A stretch of DNA of 64,000 nt from Parietaria judaica. Its lineage: Eukaryota > Streptophyta > Magnoliopsida > Rosales > Urticaceae. A program made the translations under genes and the position numbers. Shown here piece after piece: positions 48,911-60,695 of the stretch (positions within the stretch are counted from its first letter, which is position 1; the number at the start of each line of letters is the position of its first letter). Where the stretch lies: contig OX940865.1 of assembly GCA_954871525.1 (NCBI GenBank), forward strand, positions 16,940,606-17,004,605, read 5' to 3'. Under the pieces are notes generated by a model. It was given only the letters and a program-made list of their open reading frames with translations. It did no database searches and was not told the origin of the DNA.

Positions 48911-51900
48911 AACATAGAAAATTCACGAATGGAATTTCTTTTGGGTTTATATATATATATATTCATATAAAACTTCAAAAATATTCCAACGACATAACTA
49001 ATTAAATTCAATAAATAACAAGTCTCTATCCAATTTCGAACAATTCTTTTTAAAGATATTCATAAAAGAGAGACTCAATAATTTTTATTTTTTTCAAGTA
49101 TTTAAAATCAATTTTTATTGAAGTAACACATCCTATATGTTTTTTAAGAGAAATAAAAAGATGATTCTTTAAAGTTTTCAACAGAATTAAATTGAGCAAG
49201 TATTTTACTAAACGTTGATACTTTTCTTATGACTTAGCTATTATTACCGCTACTATCTCTAAAATTTATAAATAACATTGTTTTTTGGGTTAGGCAGAAC
49301 TTAGGATTCTGAGAGAAAAATCGTTCCAAAAATGTGTAATTTTCTGGCCCTCCAATGATTAATATAATTCTCTTATTCGTTGCCATACTTCTAAGTGTTT
49401 TTCATGTATTCAATACACGTCAAGACAAAATACTCAACGACTATGAGAGGACAAGCCTTGCTTGTTGTCACTATTTTTTAACGAGAAAAATACCACCCTT
49501 TTCTTCTTTTTGTTCTCTTTGAGTGCCCAAGATTGTGATTCTTAATTCAAACAAACACGAGGATAATTAGAGGCCTAATTAATTATTTAACAATAAAATA
49601 AGTTTTTCATCTAGAGAATAAAAAAGAAGCTAGGTGATCAATTATAAAGTATCTAAATAGAAAAGAAAAGAAATTTTACTTGTTACTCGAAAACATTAAA
49701 CCCGAATTTTTATTTAAGAATATAGTATTTGTTTTGAATTCTTTTTTTTTAGAAGGAACGGACGGAATTGTTAAAAAAAGAGCACGTGCGAAGACCAAAG
49801 AAACACTTACGTGAAAAACGCATGGTACATTGTAAGAAAATTAAATTAATTCTAATTAATATTAAGGATTTATTTTCTGTAATAAACCATATATCATCAA
49901 ATAAGCCATAGTTAAATATAGATCAATTGTCAAAAACAACTTAATAAGTCAAGAAAGTAAATTAAAACATTTCTTAATAAGTCGTTATCATCACTTAGGC
50001 GGTACTAATGTCTATCATTCATGCCTTTGTAAATATGAGGCTCCAATATTAAGATTTAATTTCTTAAAATTCAGAATTCGAATTGAAGAATTGAACTTCC
50101 GTTGTATTAAAATGACTATTTATATGTAAAGTTAAATTAATTATAAGTAGAAAAAAAAAAGTTATGGAGAAAAAAGAAATAGAAATGCGAGCAATCCCGG
50201 TAATATAATAAATTAAAATTTTTATATTCATATTTTTAAACTCTAACAAATATCCGGAATCGATAATTCTCATTCTATTTTATCCTACAAATGAAATATC
50301 GATTTCAATAAATTAATTAAAATTGTCACGTTAAATTATCGAATCTCGATCCAGAAATCTAAATGAATTAGCCGATATTGAAAAAAAGGATATATTAAAA
50401 AACAAATAAATAAATAAAAATTCAAACTATTTTTTTTTACGGCCCAATTCGAGATTTGAAAATAAATTATCTAGAATTATACCATATGAAGAGGCAACAT
50501 AGGGTGGTATGAGTTATGACTAGGGATGTTGATATTAATTATGTTTTTCTTCAAACTACACGAGTAAAGAAAAACTATCTGATATCTCTAATGGAAAAAA
50601 AAAACTAAGCGTTAAGGATATTTATGTAGTTTACACTTTACACGATGCCGGCCCATGGATTGATAGCGCTTAGTTAGATTAGCCATGAAGCGATGCTCGA
50701 AATGAACGAGCTCCACTAGGGGTCAATATGAGAAAATGACAATTTTAACCCTCTTAATACACACCCATCCAAAAGACCCATCTGTCAACCATGATGTTTC
50801 ACGTTAAGCTACTCATAACTGATAACTCATGAACAACCCTTGCTCTTCCACAATTATTTCAATTTCACCCCCTAATTTTGGCATTAAAAATATTGCCTTT
50901 TTTCTCATTTTGGCACTTATCTTGATCTTGCCATATAATTATTATCATTGCAAGTTGCAACTAATAGCCCAACAAAAAACATCATTGGTTGTTTCTTTCC
51001 AAATGGTGCGAGTTTCTCGAAGAGGAAAAGAAAAAGGTGCAAAATCATGCTTTATCACAATACTTATGAAAATATTAATAAGAATAGCTTTTATTCAATA
51101 TGTTTTAATCTTAGTCTTAAAAGGAGGAGTAATTAGCATTAATGCCCTTCAACTTTCCTATATTTAACCTTAATATCTTTTAAAATCTAACGCGTTACTC
51201 TACACTTGCAAAAAATAAAAATAAAAAAATATTTTTTTTTTATCAATCAATTATCAAATTAAATCAACATATTGAATTCATAAGATTAATATGAAACAGT
51301 CAAGAAGTTTAATTAATTATCCAAAAATGAAATGAAAATATAAAATTTATAATAAATAAATAAAATTAACAAAATTATTCTATAATAACTCATCTTCGCT
51401 TACTTGTTAACATTTTAATCATTTTGAACATGCAAGATACAATCAGCAAACTATTAATTAAAAGGGTTATTGCTGCTAAAATTTAGTAATTTAATCAAAC
51501 TACATGCAAAAATTGAGGGATACCTTCTTAATTACTCTAAAAATCCGTTTTTTCTCTATGTAGTAATAAACAGTTTAAATAACTCCTAGCCTAGCCGTAT
51601 CAAAATGTTTGTTAATTTTCCATTAATGCCCCTACACTATACAACTATGTAAGTTTTGATGTGACCACAATAGATACATTGCAAATTGCAATGATATAAA
51701 AATAAGAGAAAACCTATTGCATTTGCATGCAAACACACACAACCGAACCAAAGCGCATTATGGTCAATTTGGTCATAAGTGAGGAATTACAAAGAGATAA
51801 AAAGAGGGACAAAAATAGAAGAAGAAGAAGATGGGTATTAAAGTTGCTTTAATAAGTGAAAATAAAATAAGTAATTGATTATGAGATTCTTGAGACATAC

Positions 51901-52690
51901 ATAGCCAAAAAATAATAATGATAATAATAATAATAATTAGAAGAAGAGAAGGTAAGGTAAGGTTTTGGTGATGATGTTTGGAAAAAAACCAATCCAAACC
52001 ATCATTGCGAATCTTTGGGACGGCCTAGCCCACCATCATTTTACAAGCCCTAGCCATAAGTCCCATTATTGTCCCTCTCATATCCATAATGTCACATTTT
52101 CATCCCCAAAATACCCCTAATCTCTTATTTTCTAAAATAACCCTTAAAAAATAGAAAAGAAAAAAAAAATACCATCATCATTCATCCCCCAAAAATACCC
52201 TCAATTTCCTATTTGCAAATAAAATACCCATCATCATTTACATTTTACACAATGCCATTTCCACCCTCACTCATAGAACCCCCAAAACAATATTTTTAAC
52301 ATTATAATCTCTTATTTCATATCCATAATACCCAAAGTACCCCTAGCCTCATATTTACCACCATCATTCACATGACGCCATTTCCACCATCATAATTTCA
52401 TTTCATAGAACCCCAAAAAACCAATAAATTAATATTAAAGTCTTCTATTCTTTTTCTTTAGTAATTATTTTCACATTTATTTGTAATTATATTTATATAT
52501 TTAACCGGCCGCCTTCCATGCTTACTCTTGCATGATTGCTGTGTCAGGTAGAGAGAGAGAGAAAGGCGTGTCCCCTCCTCATGAGCTTCTCTTTTAAAAA
52601 TATATATTTTTATTAATAATTCCATTTTCTCTCTATAAATTCACTTTGTCCCTCTATTTTATTTATTACTATTTGGCCTCTTTTTTTCAC
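48911..52690. other. Intergenic, no gene recognised
   Basis: AT-rich with short frames only. The region 51990-52440 is unusually rich in CCC/ACCC words ('aaaatacccc', 'ataccc', 'ccatcatca') on the plus strand, and a GA microsatellite (52550-52562) precedes the LITTLE ZIPPER promoter. No element ends were seen. Confidence 0.4.
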
Positions 52691-52694
52691 TGCC

Positions 52695-52702
52695 TATAAA
52701 TA
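52695..52702 (+). promoter_or_regulatory. Putative TATA box of the LITTLE ZIPPER gene
   Basis: TATAAATA in 'tgcctataaataccaagcc' is followed by a C/T-rich leader from about 52730. A CT microsatellite (52820-52834) lies in the leader. The distance to the coding exon (730 bases) implies a leader intron ending at the acceptor 'gtgatcag' (53416). Confidence 0.5.
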
Positions 52703-52870
52703 CCAAGCCTCCCTTGGCCAAAGCTAGCTCCTCCTCGTATTCCCTCTCCCTAAGTTCCTTGCTTTGCAACCATCCATCTTTGAAAAGGTGATCTTTTTTG
52801 AAAAGATAAAGAGGCCCACATCTCTCTCTCTCTCTACATGTTTGTTCTTAGTTTCATTGAGAAAGACAAA

Positions 52871-52930
52871 CATGTTGTGCTATGGAGTCACTACTTGCTT
52901 TCCTTTGTGTTTTTCACACCTCATTTTGAG
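52871..52930 (+). other. Possible upstream ORF in the LITTLE ZIPPER leader
   Basis: An ATG at 52871 opens MLCYGVTTCFPLCFSHLILR and continues in a longer frame to 53004. If this part is exonic, it is an upstream ORF or an alternative N-terminus. I see no good donor that would join it in frame to the zipper exon, so its role is uncertain. Confidence 0.2.
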
Positions 52931-53426
52931 GACAGAATGTTTCTCTTCTTCTTGGATTCTCCAACATTACCTTTATATATATATATATATAATTTTTAAA
53001 GATTGAATCTTGATACTATTTTCTATTGTTTTCCCATTTTTAAAAGAGACCATGTCCATAAGCAACACAACTTCATATTTGCCGTTATGATTTTGTCACA
53101 CCCTTTATACTTTTCTTCATGTTTGGAAAACCGAAAGACATGTTTTTTTTTTAATAATAAATTATTTATTTACCTCCCGCTCCCAATGAAGTGAAGTTTG
53201 AGACTTCTCTTATTCCATTCTATTTATTTATTTTTTGACAAAAAGTGGTCCAAACTTGAAATGTTTAGCATTCGAGTCCCTGTCCTTCACATGCTCTGTG
53301 TTGTTCAATAACTAGAAGTGAAGTGAGATATACATACATATACATGCATATACATATATATATATATACTCATTTGGGCAATACTAAATTCTTGTGATTA
53401 TTGATATTGTGATCAGGTCGATAAGA

Positions 53427-53648
53427 ATGGAGAGGCTGAACTCGAAGCTGATAATGCAGAACTGTTACATAAGGAAAGAGAACGAGAGGCTGAGGAAGAA
53501 GGCTCAGATTCTGAACCAGGAGAACCAGGCTCTCCTCTCCGAGCTCAAGCAGAAGCTCTCCAAGGCCAACAATGGCGGAACCAACATCCCTGACCTAACT
53601 CTCAGCCTCAGCAATGGCCAGCAAAACCCTTCAAGCTCCAACAACTGA
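53427..53648 (+). CDS. LITTLE ZIPPER (ZPR) micro-protein
   Basis: A protein of 73 residues, MERLNSKLIMQNCYIRKENE at the start, then a basic/leucine stretch RLRKKAQILNQENQALLSEL. A leucine zipper runs through L8, I15, L22, L29 and L36 with no DNA-binding domain. Family members dimerise with class III HD-ZIP transcription factors through the matching zipper and block their DNA binding, shaping leaf polarity and shoot meristem activity; HD-ZIP III factors in turn induce ZPR genes. The start is the conserved MERLNSKL; an acceptor (gtgatcag/GTCG) lies 10 bases upstream, so the 5' leader is in an earlier exon. The C-terminal part contains PDLTLSLS (residues 55-62), an LxLxL EAR-like motif. Confidence 0.9.
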   Translation: MERLNSKLIMQNCYIRKENERLRKKAQILNQENQALLSELKQKLSKANNGGTNIPDLTLSLSNGQQNPSSSNN

Positions 53649-53954
53649 TCATCATCATCATCATCATGGAGCATGGAATATCATGACCCAACCAACCAGG
53701 GCTTTCTTTTTCTTTTTCTTTTTTAATTGTGAAATACTCTCTAGTCAATTGTGTTAGTATTTTGACAGTCTTAGTTACATAGGGTTTTTATTTTTATATT
53801 TAATATATATTTCCAAAACTATATAATCTTTTGTTGTTTTGGAGGGGGTTATTAATTAGGATATGAATATTATCTGTTTTATTAATTAATACAAGGGATG
53901 TATCTTCGGCAATATAATATTACTATATGATCATCGTAGTTTTAGTCCTGTGCT

Positions 53955-53990
<36 letters not shown>

Positions 53991-54890
53991 AAAAAATTAT
54001 TTAGCGTCGGAAATGAATTTTAATTTGATTACGTTACACACATGATACGTCTGATATTATTTAATAAATTTACGGTATTAAGAAGAATGCAGATGAGGAA
54101 TAGTCGTTATAACATGGTCATATAATCAAAAACAGAGAACGAAAAATTAGTAAGATTTTTAAGACTGGCTCAAATGTTAATTAATAATGATATACGGTTA
54201 TTTCACCTTGAAATTAAATAAATATGTGTATAATTCCATCCATATAATAAAAAAATTGAAAAGAAACAGAAATTGAAACTTATCATCATAATATAAAGCT
54301 TTGCCGGAATTTTAAATTTTTCAATTGGTAATCAATCTAGACCGTCGAACATCGTTACGTAATTCATGTAATTAGTCTTTACTCAATAACTAAAAAATAT
54401 TATTTTTAAGAAACATAACATGGATTCAGATTCGGATTTCAAAAAACATATTCTAATATAGACTACCGAATGCAAATTAATTATACATGCAACCGGACTT
54501 GGCTAGCACCCGGTGATGTCCTCCGACCACTTTCCGTTCTGGCCCATATGACTAGGCTCAAAAATATAAACTTCTGACAAACACGGCCACAAAATGCTGA
54601 CTTTTTTCTTTTTCTTTTTTTAAATGTTCAAAATCAATTTCCAAATTTTTAACACCGATGGCCCCGAGTTCGCGGAAATTTGCTGCAGAAGCCAATTTCC
54701 GGCCTAGACATCTCTAGTTCAAACTTGAAAACAAGATATTTTCTTATTTTATATGAAAAATCCTAAATTATGACGTGATAATAATATATAATATTAGAGA
54801 AAATAAAAGAATATTGTTTTGTGATAAGAAAGGGGACTTTTCCTTCAGATTCTGTTTTGAGGGGAGGATCTAATCAGAGCCGCTACGTCA
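53649..54890. other. Downstream of ZPR; no gene
   Basis: It starts with a (cat)n stretch and the likely 3' UTR. A TA microsatellite lies at 53957-53987. A GC-richer unassigned piece at 54490-54720 has no coding frame. Confidence 0.4.
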
Positions 54891-55180
54891 TCAAAGATTC
54901 ACCACTGCCAATATAAAAAGTCAATCCAGGCTTCTTATTCATGTTTGAAAAATGTGTCAACAACACAATATATATATAGTTATATATAGTTATATACATA
55001 CACATCATCATGTTCAAGCCAAGCGTATCTAAAACCGTTGACCAGTTGACAAGAAAGAAACTTCTTGAGATAACATAAAGAATGTCCCATCAAAACTCTG
55101 AGTTCTTGATGTTTGAAATCTTCCTCAAACACCTTTGCTTAATATACAGTTTTTAGTTTTTACATTTGAAGAACACATAT

Positions 55181-55213
<33 letters not shown>

Positions 55214-55436
55214 TATATTGCAGAGAGTAGACACATGGAAACAAAAGAGGTCAAGTCAAGGAAGCCCTAAATTTGAGAGGGATAATAATAATGGTGAGCT
55301 CACTGATTTGCTCTGTTTTTCAAGAGGAACCATTATTGTTTTTGTAAATTGTGATGTATTATTATTAGGTATTTTAATTTTATTATATTGTTGCAGAGTA
55401 TCCTATTAGATTGGGTCATCATAACCGTATCTAATT
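54891..55436 (+). other. Possible small spliced transcription unit, unidentified
   Basis: A TATA-like 'ccaatataaaaagtc' (about 54908) precedes a segment with two good acceptor/donor borders: 'atattgcag' (ending about 55222) to 'ataatg/gtgagc' (about 55292), and 'attgttgcag' (about 55396). Joined, the open frame would read RVDTWKQKRSSQGSPKFERDNNN then EYPIRLGHHNRI-stop, but phase and first exon are not established. I do not recognise the peptide. A non-coding transcript or chance are both possible. Confidence 0.2.
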
Positions 55437-55441
55437 ATAAC

Positions 55442-55475
<34 letters not shown>

Positions 55476-55874
55476 TTATATAATAATACGATTGAAGCGT
55501 GTAAGAAATTTCGAAATGGAACAGCCTGTCTACAATATACTTATGATTATTTTGCCAATTTCTTTCAGTCTTCAACGTTCAATTCAAACAATTAATCGTT
55601 GCTCTGAAAATAGATATTCACTTGTCTGAAAAAATAGATATTTACTACTATAGTATATAATAAAGGATTCCCTTATAAGTTATAATAATACTCTCTGAAA
55701 TTCAAGAATAATATTCATGAAGCTCTTGTGGCACAATTCTAATCTATTCTTTACAAATTTCACTTGATTTATAGAAACTACTAAATGTAATTTCTATAAA
55801 TTATAGTCAATCTTATTTTTTCAGAATCAGAAACCAAAGTATTGAAACTAATGTTCAATTGCAATTGTTTACTA
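55437..55874. other. AAT microsatellite and AT-rich DNA
   Basis: An (ATA/AAT)n tract at about 55440-55474, then nothing recognised. Confidence 0.5.
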
Positions 55875-56640
55875 AGTAATTTGAATATTTGCCCCCTCTA
55901 CTTGTTGAGTGTTGCGTGACTGCCCTACAAACTCGTATTTTTTGTGTGAACACCCCGTAAATTTACGATTTTGGTGTACTAGGTTGCTCCTAAATCCGCC
56001 AAAGTTCCATAATTCTGATAACAATGCTAATCACATGTGCAATCCGCAAGTCATTTCGAACATGGGGGTATCCGATAGTGCCTTCATTTTCCGTTGACGT
56101 TATGAGCATAGGGGTATTTCTGGCTTTGTTGCTTGAGGAGCGGTCTTCTTCGAAAGGCGAGCTAAAGACCCGACAATGATGAGGATGTCTAAGCTTTGAT
56201 CCTCCCTCGCTGCACCGTGGAGCTGACATAGCATGATGGAAGAAGGCTCAGTTAGAATGTCACTGTTGCTCTCAGCTTCATCTCGATCGAAATCTCCGGT
56301 TTCGCCGGGCCTCAGAGGAGTCGACTACCGAATATTGAAGATGGGAGTTCCGCTTTTGTATCTTCTTCGGTTTGGAAGTTTTCCACAAGTTATTCGGAAG
56401 AAAATGAAATCAATGTTGCCACTGATTCTCATTCAATTTTTCTTTAGCGTTTCAGTGACGACTCAAAACACTAGAAAATATTTTGCCTCGCTGATTTTTC
56501 CGTCGACGTTTTAAGGTTCAAATCCTGAAAGATAAAAAAAGTGGAGAAAAATAGGGGCTTACTGTGCCGGAATCATACATTAAAGGGCAATCACGCACCG
56601 ATCAACAAGTATAGGGAGGCAGGCAAATGTGCAAATAACT
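55875..56640. mobile_element. Long-TIR element E, Pack-MULE candidate
   Basis: The 766-bp element has inverted arms: left AGTAATTTGAATATTTGCCC, then 'ctctacttgttgagtgttgc' and 'gtgactgcccta'; right, read in reverse, AGTTATTTGCACATTTGCCT, then 'ccctatacttgttgatcggt' and 'gcgtgattgccct'. The arms are about 60-100 bp. The interior (about 56100-56520) is GC-richer, low-copy-looking sequence with open frames on both strands, so it may be captured host DNA. No recognised product and no clear 9-bp duplication were found. It lies about 315 bases beyond the stop codon of the prenyl protease gene. Confidence 0.6.
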
Positions 56641-56955
56641 CAAAAGTTTTCAAGTGATGTGACATAAAATCAATAGCAAAGGAGTCTTTAGATGCTTCGT
56701 CTTAATTCTCATTGTAATAACATTACAAACATCAATAATCAACACATTTAAGCGTAAGATACAAAACAGCTCGACTTAGCAGCGACCATAACTATTCGAA
56801 CTAGCTAAGATTTTGCTACTTTTGTGACTTTCTACACGGTGAAACTACCTGCTGTGCCGAGATTGCTGGTTTAAGAGTCGGTTTGCACGACTGTCGGACG
56901 TTAACAGTACATCGGTCTATTCGGTCAAATACTCAATATACCATGGAACACCAAA

Positions 56956-59595
56956 TCATGTCCAAGAACAATATCCGTGCCAACATCTGCAATCGTCTGT
57001 TCTATCATTGTATAAATCCGGTCGTGTCATCGGGAAAAGAAGCCATAGGAAACCCACCGTCCCGGATAAAAACGCAAAGGTGACTACCGCTGAGACAGTA
57101 TGGAAAAGAAAACACTGAACTGAGAGGCTGTGTGGGATTTGATAAGTTGAATATTTGTTAAAAGTTCAACAGAAGGTTAATATTGGTACAAATGAATAGT
57201 GAATAAAAAACGGGACCTAACCGACCTCTCCTTTGAGAATAAGGTCAAACGCTCTAATAATAATGCTAAAAAAAAGATATCCAAACAAAGCATGTAAGCC
57301 TAACCAGCCCGAACATGGGCGCCTATAGCTGACCGAAAACCCTAATCACGAATAACTTTAATAGACCAAAATACCCTTGATGACTAAGTAAAAACACATA
57401 AAAAGCCAAATTGGGCAAGATTAAATGACATTCTTTCTGTTCCTAAGACTAAGACGATGGGTAATGAAGGATGGTCTATTAGTCAATTTGCTTAATTCTA
57501 AGAGAATAATTTTTAATTTTCCCCTACTTTAAAGTTAGTAATTTCAATGAGATAACAATAAGAAACCATTAATATGTGAATATTTTCAGTTTCTTTTACC
57601 TCTACTCCTTGAGAAAACGACAGGCAATCCCATAACATTGCAGCACATATGAGCAACTATTGGAGCGAGAATGTGTCCTCCTGCACGAAATTCATTAGTT
57701 AATAATGCGGATGAAATATTACGAAAGTAGAGAGAAAACACAATTGTGAATTATCATAATATCTTGTTCAGTAAAAACCCTAATTCTAATGAATGAAAAA
57801 AGCGTTATTTTGATAACCGGGAATCAAGCACGGAGGAAATGATCCACAACCAAAATCAGTCCTTCATGTGATCACTTAATAAAGATTAAATTAGCAATAT
57901 AAAATCATATACTCTCAGCCATAAACACCTACCAGTTCGAATGAAAAGGAAGGATGCATATGAGCCAAATATAAGAGTGTAGCCCAGCTGAGGACCTGAA
58001 AAACAAAAAAATTACAGTGTTTAGACTTTAGAATAACATTATTTGAAAATAACTCTTAATATTCGCTCAAGATCATACTAAAAATGGTCGAAAAATATGA
58101 AATACTAGCAATTTTATCATTTAGACAAATAAAATCACAGCCTTAAATAAGACTACAACCTATTGGTAACCTCAAAGAATATGATACGGGCTGGGATTGT
58201 GATCTAGTGGAGCCGTGATAACAGAAATGGAACTCACTTATCTAGAGAACCAAATAACATAATTTAATGATATGATTATGAGTATAAATTGCATAGTTAA
58301 AACTGAATGGCAAAATAGATTCAAAAGCATAAAAGAAAAACGCCAACACCTGGGCCCTAGTTCACTAAGAACTCGGCCCGATGTTACGTTTCCATCTTTA
58401 AGAAGATCATACCGACAGCCAGAAAAGCTTTGGCCCAGTTATTGTTACATTTGGTGTACTGCTCCTTGAGATGGTTCAAATGTGCTGCCACAAGAAAAAG
58501 AACATCCTAAATCAGTATTAATGACGGGATTGAAATTTAACGAACTGAATCAATTAAAATCCAATACTTGTTTACCCAAGCTGAAGAACATTGGACACAG
58601 AAAAATGACGGTGTTTGCTTTGAAACCTCCGCAAATAAGTAAGGGTATCATACACGCTCTGAAAACCAACTCCTCGGTAATTGGGGCCTGTTGAAACATT
58701 ACTATCAAATCTCATGGCAATGTAAAAACACTCGGATTCAAGCTCAATTTCCACATCGAAGATAAGGACACTAACCACAACATAATCACGCCAAGAAAGA
58801 ACATTAGACGCCATCGATATTGCCTGTTCATAGCGATTACGAAAGGCATACGCGACACAATCAAACGAAAACCCTCCCACTGAATCGATGTACTGGTTGC
58901 ACGAATTCATCAATAACAGAGACTTGCGGACCAAAGAACCCATGTACATTAGATAGGTCAGCGAGAGAGGAAACGCCACAGCTTGCCACTGTTTCATGCA
59001 CAAAAAAAGTTGCGATTTCGGATTTTCAGACAACTTCTCAATTCAGCAGGAGCTCAACTGAGTCGATACTACGTCGAACAGAAAGATATTCAATGCTTTT
59101 CATCCAGTAATTCATCACTTTCCATATATATTATGCAACTGTGCATCGATCGTACAAATGATAATCTCAGGTTTCTACATTCTAATCAGGTTTATCATCA
59201 ACAATCTCAGAGCAATTGAAGTAATACTTACAATATGATCCGATCGAACGCCATAGACGCCAAGCAAATCGGAGACCTCGACGCTTCTTATCTGTCTTTA
59301 TTCACCGGAAAAATAAAATACTTGAGCGCCATCAACAGAGACTAAAATAGTAATGAGCGAGCTTAAGAAGAAGATGAACACGGACACTCAGGTGAAGAAT
59401 GAGAGCAGAGAGGAGGAGAGAGAGGATGGAGGAAATGGCGGCGCAGATGAACCGCCGGAGCATGAAGTCCTTGACGGAGGAAGCGTGGGGAAGGCGGAGG
59501 AGCATCGTCGGAGCGTAGAGGATGGCGACGTAGAGCACTGCCATGGAGGCGCAAGCCACGACGGCGATCGGCGTCGAAATGGATCCGACCTCCAT
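56956..59595 (-). CDS. FACE2: CAAX prenyl endoprotease 2 (RCE1/FACE2 family)
   Basis: Eight exons on the minus strand: 59386-59595, 59232-59291, 58776-58988, 58576-58687, 58413-58484, 57933-57995, 57600-57680 and 56956-57083. They sum to 939 nt, giving 312 residues, the usual plant length. The enzyme removes the -aaX tripeptide from farnesylated or geranylgeranylated proteins in the ER membrane, before carboxyl methylation. Start MEVGSISTPIAVVACASMAV leads into the first membrane span. The glutamic-type core is present: APITEELVFR (E166, E167, R171), AHLNHL (H200, H203) and APIVAHMCCN (H254, N258). The C-terminus is DDCRCWHGYCSWT. All introns are GT-AG; the exon 1 donor (AGT/GTCCGT) is weak, and its position rests on phase and alignment. 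The last intron (57084-57599) is the longest. The gene is divergent from the YIP1 gene. Confidence 0.94.
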
Positions 59596-60695
59596 TGTTG
59601 ACCTAACTGAAAGCTCGGAGAAGACCGGAGAGAGAGAGAGAGAGAGAGAGAGATTCACTTGCTCGAAGGACTTTGACGAGATTCTCTCTCCTTCTCATTT
59701 TCTGTCGTTTTCTTCACAGGTGTTATTTGCTTCGTCGTTTTTCATTTCCAAGTCGTAATTCAATAGCTGGTTGTCGTTTGATCTATAAAATGCCATTTTC
59801 TGATGGAGTATGATTATGCTGCGTTCTGTCAAGTAAAACATCACTGTTGTTTATATTATGTTGTCGTTTCAAATTAATATGAAAGGTTATTTTACGTTTA
59901 TGTCAAAATTGTTGGTTTTTTCCTTAAATCGTTTACAATTCATTATCTTCATATTATAGTTGGTGTTATTTGTGAGTAGACCTTCTTAAACTCAATCTTC
60001 TTTTCAACATGAGAAGAATCCAATGTTGTAAACCGCGCGCCTTCATCCATTTCCGTCCACGAGATGGATGTTGGTTAAGTGTAGATAGATGATAGTTCTA
60101 GAAAATTCTGGGAGAGAATCGAGAAAGGAGCCACCCGATGAAAGTAATTAGGAAAACTAAAAGAAGAATTAAATAATAAATAGTCTTGAATTTTGTAGTA
60201 CTAACATGTGTCGTGAATTTAACGTCAACATCCATCCAGTGGACGGAAACATACGTATATATATTTTTTTTAAAATTGTGTACTTTTAAGTTATAACCGT
60301 TTTTATGTTTATGCGGGCTCGAAAACTTATAGTAATTAAACCGAAATTTCCGTTATTCCTTTTGTTACTTGCTAGATTTTATTGTCGTTTCTTCTTTCTG
60401 TCGTTTATAGTATCATCGTTTTCCTAATTCTTCGTAGTCACGGTTCTAGGCATTTTGGCCTCAAAACTCCACTAGCATTAGAAGCAAAACGTCACATAGC
60501 AAATCACAGCACGCCAACTCAGACACAACCCAATGAAAATACCCAAATTACCCCTCGATGTCGATTCAAAGAAAGAGCTCACACACGATTTCCACTTCCC
60601 AAAAAGAAAAATCCCGAATCGCTCTCGCCATTTCCAAAACCCCCAATCCAAATCAAAGCAAGCGAATCATCAAACCCTAGGTCGCTCTCCTCGCG
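59596..60695. promoter_or_regulatory. Shared divergent promoter region (FACE2 / YIP1)
   Basis: The 1.1 kb separate the two start codons and face both ways. A GA/CT microsatellite (59629-59652) lies in the FACE2 leader. Three 'gtcgttt' words occur on the plus strand at about 59702, 59734 and 59773. No TATA box is obvious for either gene, as often in housekeeping plant genes. No other gene. Confidence 0.5.
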
